From assembly GCA_016709305.1 (NCBI GenBank), contig JADJNA010000047.1, positions 248,001 through 312,000 on the forward strand: 64,000 nt of DNA, given 5' to 3'. Positions within the stretch are counted from its first letter, which is position 1. Each line of letters opens with the position of its first letter. Shown piece by piece: positions 16,142-24,522 of the stretch. Made by a program: the position numbers and the translations under genes. The DNA is from Candidatus Villigracilis saccharophilus. GTDB taxonomy: Bacteria > Chloroflexota > Anaerolineae > Anaerolineales > Villigracilaceae. The notes under the pieces are model-generated. The model saw only the letters and a list, made by a program, of their open reading frames with translations. It did no database searches and was not told the origin of the DNA.

Positions 16142-16523
16142 AGAACTCCAAATTCACTGGACAAACATCGCGCCTCTGCTGACGATCCGCAACGAGCGTG
16201 AATACAACGCGGCAGTAAAACGACTCAACGAATTATTGGATGAAATTGGGGATAATGAGAAACATCCGCTTTATAGTTTGCTGGATACGCTCGGCACGCT
16301 AGTCCATGCATATGAGGTAGAGCACTATCCGATTCCAGATGTTCCTGGCGCGGAAGTATTGCGCTTCCTCATGGATGAGCATGGATTGACTCAATCGGAT
16401 CTGCCAGAGGTAGGCTCGCAAGGAGTGGTATCTGAAATATTGAATGGCAAACGTGAGCTAAATGTTCGCCAAGTCCGCTCGTTGGCGGAGAAGTTCAAAG
16501 TTTCAAGCGCGGTGTTTGTATAG
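16125..16523 (+). CDS. higA: HigA-type antitoxin, HTH transcriptional regulator
   Basis: The 132-aa product neutralises HigB and should repress the operon. The N-terminal half is helical (LLTIRNEREYNAAVKRLNEL) and binds the toxin. The C-terminal half is a Cro/C1-type helix-turn-helix (RFLMDEHGLTQSDLPEVGS and SEILNGKRELNVRQVRSLA). I chose ATG 16125 because GAGGAG lies upstream; the frame stays open to an in-frame ATG inside higB at 16095. It overlaps higB by 17 bp, which fits coupled translation. Confidence 0.9.
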   Translation: MTLLNEELQIHWTNIAPLLTIRNEREYNAAVKRLNELLDEIGDNEKHPLYSLLDTLGTLVHAYEVEHYPIPDVPGAEVLRFLMDEHGLTQSDLPEVGSQGVVSEILNGKRELNVRQVRSLAEKFKVSSAVFV

Positions 16524-16536
16524 GTTCAAGCGCAGA

Positions 16537-16570
16537 CCTCGGTAGTCTTAAAGATTTCCGAGGACTTTTT
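16537..16570. terminator. terminator between higA and the convergent patatin gene
   Basis: CCTCGG (16537-16542) pairs with CCGAGG (16558-16563), with partly paired inner bases, followed by a run of seven T on the plus strand. Confidence 0.7.
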
Positions 16571-17728
16571 TTATTCAAGAGTTGGAAAGGACTTCTCAAA
16601 CAGATTCTTCGCCGCTAAGTATCCCTTTTGCACCAGCATCGCTGAGACATCTCCGTCGTAGTCAATGATTCGTTCAACGGGGAGAAAATCATCGGGCGCG
16701 GCGATCATCACTTTGACCTCGCGGTATTTATAAGGTCCCTGCCCTTCGGCGCGTTCACGGGCGGCAAGATCATTGAATGTATTAATTAATTTCAAACTTT
16801 CGCGGAAGGAAGAAAGCAGCATCCAATCCAAAGTCCAGGTGATGGCGTCGCCAAAGGATTCAGGAAGTTTACGGGCGGTATGCGGAGCGGGGTCGTCAAA
16901 CCCCCACCAAGGAGTCATCAAGACCACCACGATCTCGGCCGGCACATCCATGGGGACATCCTTCATGACATCCAGCGCAACGCCGATGGGCGTGTTTGCC
17001 ACCAGCGCGCCGTCCCAATAGAAGGCGTTCGTTTCGGGGTCAAATGTCCACGGGTAGACTAGCGGAATCGAGCACGAAGCCAGAATTCGGTCGGCTGTGA
17101 TGCCGGTGGATACATCCCGCCGCGCTTCGCCCGTGTCCCGCCGCTGAATGGCGCGATTGCTGAAGATCATCCGCTCGCCGGTTTGCACATTGGTCGCGGC
17201 GATCAGCAATGCCTTTTTGCTCTCCGATAATTTTTCAGGGTCAAATTTAAAGCGGGTATGCAGGGTCTTGCGGAGCGGACCCGTATCGAGCAGGTTGATC
17301 CAGCGTCCGATGAATTTCTCGCCCCACCATGTCGAGACCATCGGCAGGGGCGGCCAGAATTCTTTGGGCATGGGCGAGGTCGCGTCCTGCGGCTGGACCT
17401 GCGGCAGGTTCGCATCCATGATCGCGCCAAAGGCTTTGCGCGCGAACCAGCGCGCGAGTCCGCGCATGCCGGGCGGCAGGCCTTGAATATCCTTTTCTTC
17501 AAGAGATTTCCAGACGCTCACCAATTCATCCGCAGACATGCCCTGCGCGATGGCCGCGCCGTTGACCGCGCCGATGGATGTACCCACCACGACTTGCGGA
17601 TCCCACGCGGATGCATGGGATGAGTCCACGCTTTGCTTGCGCGTCTCCATCAGATATTTATACACGCCTGCGTGGAATGCCCCGCGTCCGCCCCCGCCAG
17701 AAAGAATCAACGCCCGAATTTTGTCCAT
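16571..17728 (-). CDS. patatin-like phospholipase
   Basis: The 385-aa product has the patatin Ser-Asp dyad. The oxyanion glycine run is LSGGGGRGAFHAGVY (residues 9-23), the nucleophile is S51 in VVGTSIGAVNG, and the Asp is D239 in FYWDGALVANTPIG. Patatins release fatty acids from membrane lipids; bacterial members act in lipid turnover or as effectors. No signal peptide is visible, so it is probably cytosolic or membrane-associated. It is a single gene, convergent with higBA. The 200 bp upstream hold no other gene. Confidence 0.9.
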   Translation of the reverse strand: MDKIRALILSGGGGRGAFHAGVYKYLMETRKQSVDSSHASAWDPQVVVGTSIGAVNGAAIAQGMSADELVSVWKSLEEKDIQGLPPGMRGLARWFARKAFGAIMDANLPQVQPQDATSPMPKEFWPPLPMVSTWWGEKFIGRWINLLDTGPLRKTLHTRFKFDPEKLSESKKALLIAATNVQTGERMIFSNRAIQRRDTGEARRDVSTGITADRILASCSIPLVYPWTFDPETNAFYWDGALVANTPIGVALDVMKDVPMDVPAEIVVVLMTPWWGFDDPAPHTARKLPESFGDAITWTLDWMLLSSFRESLKLINTFNDLAARERAEGQGPYKYREVKVMIAAPDDFLPVERIIDYDGDVSAMLVQKGYLAAKNLFEKSFPTLE

Positions 17729-17933
17729 GCTGTGCTCCTATGTTTATTCGTTTATAGGGCAATTCAAGGCGCATGTCAACCACGAATTTTTTGGAGAATC
17801 TACAGCGAAAAAATAAGCATGATTTTCACTCACATTATTCTTATGTTTGGGAAAGTAACCTTTTTCCAAGTTATGCGACTTAAATAACAACCAAGCCAAC
17901 CTACTTTAGCAGAGAAAAAAAGGAGACCTTACC

Positions 17934-18452
17934 ATGGCAAAAAAGACATTAACCACTTCAAAGGGAAACAGCCGCGCACGGCAGCAAACAAGTACAGACA
18001 ATAGAGTTGATCTGACCCGCCAAAGCGCTTTATATGGAGGTATCCTTGGAGAGATCGTTGGCGCGGTACTCGGAACCGCAACAGGTGCGCTGACAAAATC
18101 CCTGACCGGCACCTTGATGGGGTTCACAGCGGGAATCATGCTAGGCGCGCTCGCGGGCCTATTAATTGGGGTCATTGTCAGCCAGACAGCGGGGACGCAC
18201 GGAGGCGCAAGCATCGGCGCATACACCGGGATGGGTTCCGGTGCAATTCTCGGCATCGCGACCGGCTTGATCATTCCAGACTCTTTACGACTGAGCGCGA
18301 ACACGCTACAGGCACCGGTGCTGAACGCGCTTATATCCAGCCGATTCGAAACTGTCGTGCTTTTCTCATTCCTAATCTGTATATTAGGCATGACGGTCGG
18401 AGTATGGGTCAGCGGAAAAAATTTCATACCGGAAAGAATACTTCGCTCATAA
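17934..18452 (+). CDS. glycine-rich membrane protein, unknown function
   Basis: The 172-aa product has a basic N-terminus (MAKKTLTTSKGNSRARQQ) and then four hydrophobic Gly/Ala/Ile-rich segments with GxxxG-type patterns (LYGGILGEIVGAVLGTATGAL; GFTAGIMLGALAGLLIGVIV; GTHGGASIGAYTGMGSGAILGIATG; VLFSFLICILGMTVGVWVSG). This resembles glycine-zipper membrane proteins, which pack tightly or oligomerise. The function is unknown. AAGGAG lies upstream of ATG 17934. A terminator follows. Confidence 0.7.
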   Translation: MAKKTLTTSKGNSRARQQTSTDNRVDLTRQSALYGGILGEIVGAVLGTATGALTKSLTGTLMGFTAGIMLGALAGLLIGVIVSQTAGTHGGASIGAYTGMGSGAILGIATGLIIPDSLRLSANTLQAPVLNALISSRFETVVLFSFLICILGMTVGVWVSGKNFIPERILRS

Positions 18453-18460
18453 ATAAACCA

Positions 18461-18492
18461 AAAGTGCCTGAGAAAACTCGGGCACTTTTTTT
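18461..18492 (+). terminator. intrinsic terminator
   Basis: AAAGTGCCtGAG and CTCgGGCACTTTTTTT form a stem-loop with a long T run, just after the glycine-rich membrane protein gene. Confidence 0.88.
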
Positions 18493-18634
18493 ATCCAAAA
18501 ATGAACAACGTGTAAAGATCGCGGATTTATATTCACAAGAATACAAGTCAGTTGATAACAGTGTAAAATCACTCATCCTCAAAATTCCAGATGGTATTTT
18601 GTCAACTTACTTTTCCCACTCAAAAAGGAATCCG

Positions 18635-20329
18635 ATGAAAAAATCCACGCCGCTCTACATTTTATTTTCGTTATTGATCACGCTTGGCCTGTTGTTGTCT
18701 TCCTGCAGCACCGATGAAGAATTCTATGATGAAGCATATGCCACCGAAGAGGCCGCCACAGAGGAAGTTTTCACAGACGCGACCGAAGCGCCCGCTGCAG
18801 AATCCGCACCGGGTGAGATCGTCTATGACCTGGGTTTTACCCCGCAGGAAAATGGATTTAACTTCAGCAATTATGGCGATGACATTCCCGCCACAAACCT
18901 GACCGCCGGCGAAATGCGCCGCATGTTCGGCGACCAGGTCTGCTCGCGCCTCGATGGAGATGACTGCACCCTGACCCCTCCCGCCGAGCAGTGGATGGAA
19001 GAGATCAACGGCAGCATGGCAGGCGGTCACTGTGAAGGCATGGCAGTCCTCAGTCTGATGATGTATACCAATCAAGTCTCCCCATCCGAGTTTGGCGGAA
19101 GTGTCGCCAGCGATCTGGATATCAACGACGAAGCTCTCCAGCGTGAAATTGCCTATTGGTGGGCAACCCAGACCGTTGCGCCAACATATACGAGCGTCAT
19201 CAAAGGCACGCCGATGGAAATCCTGGAAGTCGTCCAGCAAATGGATGCCAGCGGGGAGACTTACAGCATCGGCATCTACAAGGAAGATGGTTCCGGCGGA
19301 CACGCCATCACGCCCTTTGGCGTGGAAGATAAAGGCAACGGCTTGTATGCCATCCTTGTGTATGACAACAATTATCCCGGTGAAACACGCGAACTATTTG
19401 TAGACTCGCGCGATAACACCTGGCTGTACGAAGCATCCATCAATCCGCAGGTCGAGTCCGAGCTGTACACGGGCAACGCCGATACCCAAACCCTTGACCT
19501 GACTCCCACATCCGCGCGGCTTGGCACACAGGAATGTCCCTTCTGCGATGGCGGCGGCGTTTCGCTCAAAGGCGGCGGTGTTCTGGCAGCCCCAGACCAA
19601 AAACTCAATCAGGTATTCCTCGACGGCGAAGGGCACATCCTGATCACCGATAACGATGGCCGCAGACTCGGATATGTGGACGGCAAGATCGTCAATGAAA
19701 TCCCCGGCGCCACCTACACCGCCTATCGCATGGAAGCCAGCGGAAACGCGCCTGAGCCGATCTACTGGATCCCCGAAGGATTGGACATCACCGTGGAAAT
19801 TGACGGCTCTGCCCTGACCGAAGAAACGCTTACCGACCTGATCATGATCGGACCCGGCTTCAGCATCGGTGTCGAAGGCATCTATCTTGAACCCGGTCAG
19901 GTGGACACCGCGTATTTTTATCCCGCCGACCAAACCATCGCGTATGAGACTGCGGCGGACGAATCTCCCTACATTGTGATCGGTATTGAAAACCCTGACG
20001 CTGAAGCCGATTATTATTTCGAAGTGCAAGGCGCAGACATTCAAGGCGGCGGTATCATCACTGTCTACCTCGATACCAAAGCCGGCGACCTGTTGATCAA
20101 TGCCGAGAAACTGAACAACGAAGGCACCTTTGACTTCTACTTGACGCGCATCACCGATGAACTCGAAGAGGAGTTTGCCGCCGAAGGCATCGTGCTCAAT
20201 CAGGGCGCAGTCGTTTACGTCAACTACGCCGAGTGGACGGATGCCAATCCTGAAGGCATGTACTTTGGTGTGGACCTGGATGATGACGGCGTGATCGATG
20301 ATGAATATGTCGTAGATGATTCACAGTAA
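18635..20329 (+). CDS. lipoprotein with a possible papain-like cysteine hydrolase domain
   Basis: The 564-aa product starts MKKSTPLYILFSLLITLGLL and carries the lipobox LLSSC with the lipidated Cys at residue 24. An acidic Glu/Thr/Ala-rich linker follows to about residue 60. Residues 65-270 contain GGHCEGMAVLSLMMY (C133), SGGHAITPFGV (H223) and ILVYDNNYPG (D244/N245). That order and spacing look like a Cys-His-Asp/Asn triad of the papain fold; this is my inference, not a known assignment. The C-terminal half has beta-rich repeats and ends in acidic Asp-rich sequence, possibly calcium-binding. I chose ATG 18635 with an AAAGGAA site; the open frame upstream crosses a terminator. Confidence 0.65.
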   Translation: MKKSTPLYILFSLLITLGLLLSSCSTDEEFYDEAYATEEAATEEVFTDATEAPAAESAPGEIVYDLGFTPQENGFNFSNYGDDIPATNLTAGEMRRMFGDQVCSRLDGDDCTLTPPAEQWMEEINGSMAGGHCEGMAVLSLMMYTNQVSPSEFGGSVASDLDINDEALQREIAYWWATQTVAPTYTSVIKGTPMEILEVVQQMDASGETYSIGIYKEDGSGGHAITPFGVEDKGNGLYAILVYDNNYPGETRELFVDSRDNTWLYEASINPQVESELYTGNADTQTLDLTPTSARLGTQECPFCDGGGVSLKGGGVLAAPDQKLNQVFLDGEGHILITDNDGRRLGYVDGKIVNEIPGATYTAYRMEASGNAPEPIYWIPEGLDITVEIDGSALTEETLTDLIMIGPGFSIGVEGIYLEPGQVDTAYFYPADQTIAYETAADESPYIVIGIENPDAEADYYFEVQGADIQGGGIITVYLDTKAGDLLINAEKLNNEGTFDFYLTRITDELEEEFAAEGIVLNQGAVVYVNYAEWTDANPEGMYFGVDLDDDGVIDDEYVVDDSQ

Positions 20330-20335
20330 ATAAAT

Positions 20336-20395
20336 TGCACGGGGGGGGCGCGGGGGGGGGGCCCGCTCAGAGCGACACTGCGCAAGGTAAATAAA
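20336..20395. other. poly-G stretch flanked by a short direct repeat
   Basis: Two G runs (8 and 10) separated by CGC lie directly after the lipoprotein stop. The segment is bracketed by near-identical GTAAATAAAT-GCA-type words at about 20327 and 20390. It looks unlike the rest of the window and may be a sequencing or assembly artefact. Confidence 0.45.
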
Positions 20396-20412
20396 TAGCA
20401 AGGATAAAAATG

Positions 20413-20458
20413 GACTCCGACGATTTGGTCTACGGCTAAATCTTCGGGGTTTTTTTAT
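20413..20458 (+). terminator. intrinsic terminator downstream of the lipoprotein gene
   Basis: ACTCCGA-GATTT pairs with AAATC-TTCGGGGT, followed by a run of T and A. It is imperfect but the T run is long. Confidence 0.7.
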
Positions 20459-20489
20459 TATTATTTCTCTACCTTGCATTTTATAAATT

Positions 20490-20605
20490 GACGTCGTTGC
20501 GAATCGCCGCCTTTGTATTTCCCTGGCACCGCCCGGCAGGACAGGTGTGGCGATGAAGCAACCTCCCAAATAACAAAGGACAGCTTGTTCATCGCAATGA
20601 TGTTG
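20490..20605. repeat. degenerate copy of the GTCATTGCGAG repeat family
   Basis: The gap before pepF holds a decayed element that begins CGTTGCGAATCGCCGCC, contains GGCGATGAAGCAACCTCC and ends CATCGCAATGAT. Its two ends are near-inverted repeats like the cleaner copies at 25503-25584 and 62629-62711. A minus-strand open frame over this area is not a gene. Confidence 0.5.
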
Positions 20606-20658
20606 GATTATCATATGTGTCTCTCTGCATATTGATGTTATCAAAAGGACAATAAAAC

Positions 20659-22467
20659 ATGACCACTTCCCTTCTTCGCTCCAAAGTCAAAAAGAATCAA
20701 ACCTGGAATGCCGAAAGCGTTTTTTCTTCAGCACAGGCATTTGACGCCGAAGTAAAGAAATTATTGGAAGACCTTACGCCGATCAAAGAATTTCAGGGAC
20801 ACCTCGGCGACAGCCTGGATACTTTCATCAAAGCCATGGACGCGATCGAGAAGATCTCACAGCGGGCTGCCAAAGTGCAAGTCTACGCCACCATGTCCAG
20901 CGCGGTGGATACGGGCAACCAGCAAGGCGCGGCCATGAACGGCAAAGCCATGAGCGCGCTGGCCCAGGTCGGCGCGGCCACATCGTTTGTTGACCCTGAA
21001 CTCCTTGCCATCGGCGAGACCAAACTGCGCCAATGGCTCAAAGATGATCTGCGCATGAAACTATATGAGCATTATTTCAACGACCTCTTCCGCAAACAGG
21101 CGCATGTCCGCAACGCGGAAGTGGAGGAATTGCTCGGCATGCTGCGCGACCCGTTCAGCAGTACGCGCATCACAACCACCATGCTGGCGAACGCGGATTT
21201 CAAGTTCAAGCCGGCCCGCAATAAGAACGACAAAAAAATTGACCTGACCCAAAGCACCTTCGATGCCATCCTGAACGGGTCGGACCGCAAGGCGCGTCAA
21301 ACCGCATGGGAGAATTACAACGATAAGTACCTTGAGCATAAGAACACGCTCGCCAGCAATCTAACCACATCCATCAAACAAAATGTCTTCAACATGCGCG
21401 CGCGAAAATTTAACTCATCGCTTGAATCGACACTTTTTAACGGGGATGTGCCGGTCGAGATGTTCCATAACCTGCTCACCATCTTCAAGAAGAATCTGCC
21501 GCTCTGGCATAAATATTGGAAGGTCCGCCGCAAGGCGCTGGGTGTGAAAACACTTCATCCGTATGATGTCTGGGCGCCGCTTACAACGAAGAAGCACAAG
21601 GTCCCCTTCGAGAAAGCCGTGGACTATATATCCGAGGGACTCGCGCCGATGGGCGATGAATATGTCAGCGTGATGCGCAGAGGATGCCTGAACGACCGCT
21701 GGGTAGACTGGGCGCCAAATGCCGGCAAACGTCAAGGCGCGTTCTCGACCCGCGTTCCGCAGGACACGCATCCCTTTGTTTTGATGAGCTACACAGATGA
21801 CATCGGCAGTATGAGCACGCTCTCGCATGAGCTGGGGCATTCCATGCACGCCCATTACGCCAGCCGCGCTCAGCCGATGTTCAACTATCTATATCCATCC
21901 ATTATTGCAGAGACCGCCTCAAACTTTAATCAAGCCATGACCCGCGCACATCTGCTCAAGACCAACCCTGACAAATATTTCCAGATCGCCCTGCTCGAAG
22001 AAGCCATGGATAACTTCCACCGCTACTTCTTCATCATGCCTACCCTGGCCCGCTTCGAACTGGAGACACATCAGCGCATCGAAAAGGGACAGCCCCTCAC
22101 CGCCGATTCGATGATCGAGTTGATGGCCGATCTTTTCAGTGAAGGCTTTGGCGGCAATATGAATCTGGACCGTGAACGGGTCGGCATCACCTGGGGCACA
22201 TTCACCACTCACCTTTATATTGATTACTACACATTCCAATATGCCATTGGGATTTCTGCGGCGAATGCCATCGCCAAACGCATCCTGGAAGGCATGCCGA
22301 ACGCCGCGGAAGACCACATCAATTTTCTCAAGGCAGGCTCATCCCAAGCGCCGATGGACGTCTTTAAGATCGCCGGCGTGGACATGACCAGCACACAGCC
22401 TATCGAAGATGCGTTTGAAGTGTTGAGCAGTTATATAGATCGTTTGGAAATTTTGACCAGCAAATAA
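20659..22467 (+). CDS. pepF: oligoendopeptidase F, M3 family metallopeptidase
   Basis: The 602-aa product is a zinc endopeptidase of the thimet family that degrades short peptides in the cytosol. The zinc motif is SHELGHSMHAHYA with H390, E391 and H394; the third ligand is the Glu in IIAETASNFNQ about 25 residues on. The N-terminal helical domain and the C-terminal FQYAIGISAANAIA segment fit PepF. Length matches the family (about 600 aa). No signal peptide is present. It is transcribed alone and ends in a hairpin. Confidence 0.93.
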   Translation: MTTSLLRSKVKKNQTWNAESVFSSAQAFDAEVKKLLEDLTPIKEFQGHLGDSLDTFIKAMDAIEKISQRAAKVQVYATMSSAVDTGNQQGAAMNGKAMSALAQVGAATSFVDPELLAIGETKLRQWLKDDLRMKLYEHYFNDLFRKQAHVRNAEVEELLGMLRDPFSSTRITTTMLANADFKFKPARNKNDKKIDLTQSTFDAILNGSDRKARQTAWENYNDKYLEHKNTLASNLTTSIKQNVFNMRARKFNSSLESTLFNGDVPVEMFHNLLTIFKKNLPLWHKYWKVRRKALGVKTLHPYDVWAPLTTKKHKVPFEKAVDYISEGLAPMGDEYVSVMRRGCLNDRWVDWAPNAGKRQGAFSTRVPQDTHPFVLMSYTDDIGSMSTLSHELGHSMHAHYASRAQPMFNYLYPSIIAETASNFNQAMTRAHLLKTNPDKYFQIALLEEAMDNFHRYFFIMPTLARFELETHQRIEKGQPLTADSMIELMADLFSEGFGGNMNLDRERVGITWGTFTTHLYIDYYTFQYAIGISAANAIAKRILEGMPNAAEDHINFLKAGSSQAPMDVFKIAGVDMTSTQPIEDAFEVLSSYIDRLEILTSK

Positions 22468-22477
22468 TAAATTAGAG

Positions 22478-22502
22478 CTCCGAGTTCTTAAAGAACTCGG
22501 AG
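22478..22502 (+). terminator. intrinsic terminator after pepF
   Basis: CTCCGAGTTCTT and AAGAACTCGGAG form a 12-base inverted repeat, followed by a T/C-rich tract. Confidence 0.75.
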
Positions 22503-22513
22503 GTCTCTTTCCC

Positions 22514-22541
22514 TTGACAAATAGATGTTTATCTATATAAT
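22514..22541 (+). promoter_or_regulatory. arsR promoter with ArsR-type operator
   Basis: TTGACA (22514-22519), 16 bp, TATAAT (22536-22541). The spacer contains the inverted repeat ATAGAT-gttt-ATCTAT (22521-22536), typical of ArsR/SmtB binding sites. A bound repressor would cover both promoter boxes. Confidence 0.8.
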
Positions 22542-22562
22542 ATCAAATAGAAGGTCATCAAT

Positions 22563-22874
22563 ATGAAATTTAACCCTGTCCTCTTTGCCAAAGCCATCTC
22601 CGACGAGACCCGTCAGAAGATCATGAACATCTGCTGCTGTGAATCGCTGTCAGTGACCGAAATTGTTGAGAAGCTGGATGTCTCCCAGCCTACTGTTTCG
22701 CATCATCTCGCCATTCTGCGCGAGGCGGATCTGGTCACGGTCCGCGAAGAAGGCAAGCAGACTTTTTACTCGCTCAATCAGGAAAATGTGGCTGTCTGCT
22801 GCGGGCAGTTGATGATCAAGTTTGCACCTGAAAGCATCACCACCGAAAAACTCCTCAAAACCCTCAAGGCTTGA
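22563..22874 (+). CDS. arsR: ArsR/SmtB family metalloregulator
   Basis: The 103-aa winged-helix repressor should release DNA when it binds arsenite or a similar metalloid. The recognition helix reads LDVSQPTVSHHLAILREADLV. Candidate As(III) ligands are the Cys run NICCCESLSV near residues 21-23, in the position of the ELCVCDL motif of classical ArsR, and a second pair VCCG near residue 79. It lies behind its own operator and upstream of arsM, each with an ArsR-like inverted repeat. This context makes arsenic sensing the best reading. Confidence 0.88.
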   Translation: MKFNPVLFAKAISDETRQKIMNICCCESLSVTEIVEKLDVSQPTVSHHLAILREADLVTVREEGKQTFYSLNQENVAVCCGQLMIKFAPESITTEKLLKTLKA

Positions 22875-22875
22875 T

Positions 22876-22912
22876 CGGGACGCGTCTACGGCCGAGGCAT
22901 GTCCCGTTTTTT
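22876..22912 (+). terminator. terminator after arsR
   Basis: CGGGAC (22876-22881) pairs with GTCCCG (22901-22906), followed by T7. It would reduce read-through from arsR into arsM. Confidence 0.75.
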
Positions 22913-22923
22913 TAGCAACATAC

Positions 22924-22939
22924 ATAGACAAACTTCTAT
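22924..22939 (+). promoter_or_regulatory. second ArsR-type operator, upstream of arsM
   Basis: ATAGA (22924-22928) and TCTAT (22935-22939) form an inverted repeat matching the one in the arsR promoter, 20 bp before the arsM start. Confidence 0.65.
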
Positions 22940-22958
22940 ATAACACAAGGAGACTAAA

Positions 22959-23756
22959 ATGACTCAATCCCCCACCCCAATTCATGAGACTGTCCGCGAA
23001 CATTACGCAGAGCGGATCAAGAACAGCGCCTCTTGCTGCGGACCTTCAGACTGCTGCGACCCAAGCAACAATCTCTACCCGATCGATCTGCTCACCACGG
23101 TCCCGACAGATGTTGCGAACACCAGCTATGGCTGCGGCGACCCGATCACGCTTGCCTCGCTGAAACCCGGTCAAACCGTGCTTGATCTCGGTTCAGGCGC
23201 GGGCCTCGACTGCATTCTGGCATCCCAAAAAGTCGGCGAAAGCGGCAAGGTCATCGGCGTGGACATGACCCCCGAAATGATCGAACGCGCACAAACCAAC
23301 GCGAAGCGGGTCAACGCGGCGAATGTTGAATTCAGGCAGGGCTATCTCGAAGAACTTCCAGTGGACAGTAACACAGTGGATGTCATCATTTCAAATTGCG
23401 TGATCAACCTCTCGCCTGACAAGAAAAAGGTTTTCAACGAGGCCTTCCGCGTCCTTGCGCCGGGCGGCAAACTTGCCGTATCCGATATTGTGACGGACGG
23501 TGAACTCCCTGAGATCATTCGAAAAAGCCTGAGCGCCTGGGCCGGCTGTGTGGCAGGCGCGGTGGAAGCGCAGGAATACATCGGCATGATGGAGTCCGTC
23601 GGCTTCACAGATATTTCCATCAAACCAGTGTTCTTCGACAAAGCCACCGTGGACAGCGCGCTGGATGAAATGAAATTGGATGTAACGGAATATCCGCGCG
23701 AGGCTGTTTACAAGGCAGTGTATAGCGCCAAGATCACGGCTTATAAGCCTGCTTAA
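22959..23756 (+). CDS. arsM: arsenite S-adenosylmethionine methyltransferase
   Basis: The enzyme methylates As(III) with SAM and so detoxifies arsenic as methylated or volatile species. The 265-aa product has motif I LDLGSGAGLDCILA and the three conserved arsenic-binding cysteines: C59 in SYGCGDP, C147 in SNCVINLSPDK and C197 in WAGCVAGA. A Cys-rich N-terminus (SCCGPSDCC) is also present, as in many ArsM proteins. AAGGAG lies before ATG 22959. It follows arsR and shares its operator type, so it should be induced by arsenite. Confidence 0.95.
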   Translation: MTQSPTPIHETVREHYAERIKNSASCCGPSDCCDPSNNLYPIDLLTTVPTDVANTSYGCGDPITLASLKPGQTVLDLGSGAGLDCILASQKVGESGKVIGVDMTPEMIERAQTNAKRVNAANVEFRQGYLEELPVDSNTVDVIISNCVINLSPDKKKVFNEAFRVLAPGGKLAVSDIVTDGELPEIIRKSLSAWAGCVAGAVEAQEYIGMMESVGFTDISIKPVFFDKATVDSALDEMKLDVTEYPREAVYKAVYSAKITAYKPA

Positions 23757-23794
23757 GAAAATATCCATCAACAAGCTGATGGACTCCAGAGTTG

Positions 23795-23830
23795 ATGAAA
23801 ACGGGATGACGATCGTTATCCCGTTTTCAT
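23795..23830. terminator. intrinsic terminator after arsM
   Basis: ATGAAAACGGGAT and ATCCCGTTTTCAT form a perfect 13-bp stem with a 10-nt loop. The T tract is partly inside the stem. Confidence 0.8.
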
Positions 23831-23856
23831 TTAACATAATCATGTGTTTCATCCTA

Positions 23857-23902
23857 TTGACAGGACTATCTTTCAGGGGTAAAAACATACCGACTAGTCG
23901 GT
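23857..23902 (+). promoter_or_regulatory. tetR promoter with 14-bp palindromic operator
   Basis: TTGACA (23857-23862), 17 bp, TAAAAA (23880-23885), then the perfect palindrome ACCGACTAGTCGGT (23889-23902), a classical TetR/AcrR-type operator. It sits 22 bp before the regulator start. Confidence 0.8.
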
Positions 23903-23923
23903 TTTATTGTTTCGAGAGGCAAA

Positions 23924-24517
23924 ATGCAGCAGCGCAGTGAAGAAACCCGCTCAAAGATCATTTCGTCCGCCATCAAGTTGTTTTCCACACGCGGATATAA
24001 CACCGCGAGTGTGGATGATATTTGCAAGGACGCCGAGATCAGCAAGGGCGCGTTCTATCATCACTTTGAAAGCAAGCAGGCGTTATTTCTGGCCCTCTTG
24101 GATGGATGGCTGACGACCATCGACCAGGGCATCGAGGCTTCACGGGAGAGTTCGGTACCAGAGACCTTCTTTTTGATCACACAGGCCTTCCCATATATTT
24201 TCAAAACTGCCAATGAAGGCTTGCCAATGTTCCTTGAATTCTGGCTGCAAGCCAGCCGCGAAGAAAAAATATGGCAGGCCAGCATCGCGCCTTACCGCCG
24301 TTACCATAAATATTTCACCTCTCTCATCAAGAGAGGTGTGGATGAAGGCTCGTTCGTGGATGTAGACCCTGAGTTGACGGCGCGCATGATCGTTTCCATG
24401 GCGATGGGGCTTTTGCTTCAAAGCCTGCTTGACCCCAAAGGCGCCAAGTGGGAAAAGACGGCGAGAGAGATCACGACCATGATGATGGATACATTAATGA
24501 AAAAAAGTGAGGCTTAA
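23924..24517 (+). CDS. TetR/AcrR family transcriptional regulator
   Basis: The 197-aa product has an N-terminal TetR helix-turn-helix (SSAIKLFSTRGYNTASVDDICKDAEISKGAFYHHF, given here by ends: ASVDDICKDAEISKGAFYHH) and a C-terminal helical ligand domain. It should repress its own promoter through the palindrome at 23889-23902 and also control the downstream SDR gene, which starts five bases after its stop. The ligand is unknown. Confidence 0.9.
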   Translation: MQQRSEETRSKIISSAIKLFSTRGYNTASVDDICKDAEISKGAFYHHFESKQALFLALLDGWLTTIDQGIEASRESSVPETFFLITQAFPYIFKTANEGLPMFLEFWLQASREEKIWQASIAPYRRYHKYFTSLIKRGVDEGSFVDVDPELTARMIVSMAMGLLLQSLLDPKGAKWEKTAREITTMMMDTLMKKSEA

Positions 24518-24522
24518 GAAAT

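Noticed and set aside
18404..18634. N-terminal extension of the lipoprotein frame
   Set aside because: It crosses the preceding gene's end and a strong terminator, and would hide the lipoprotein signal.
20321..20644. Minus-strand open frame of 107 codons
   Set aside because: It runs through a poly-G artefact-like stretch, a terminator and a degenerate repeat, has no ribosome site and resembles no protein.
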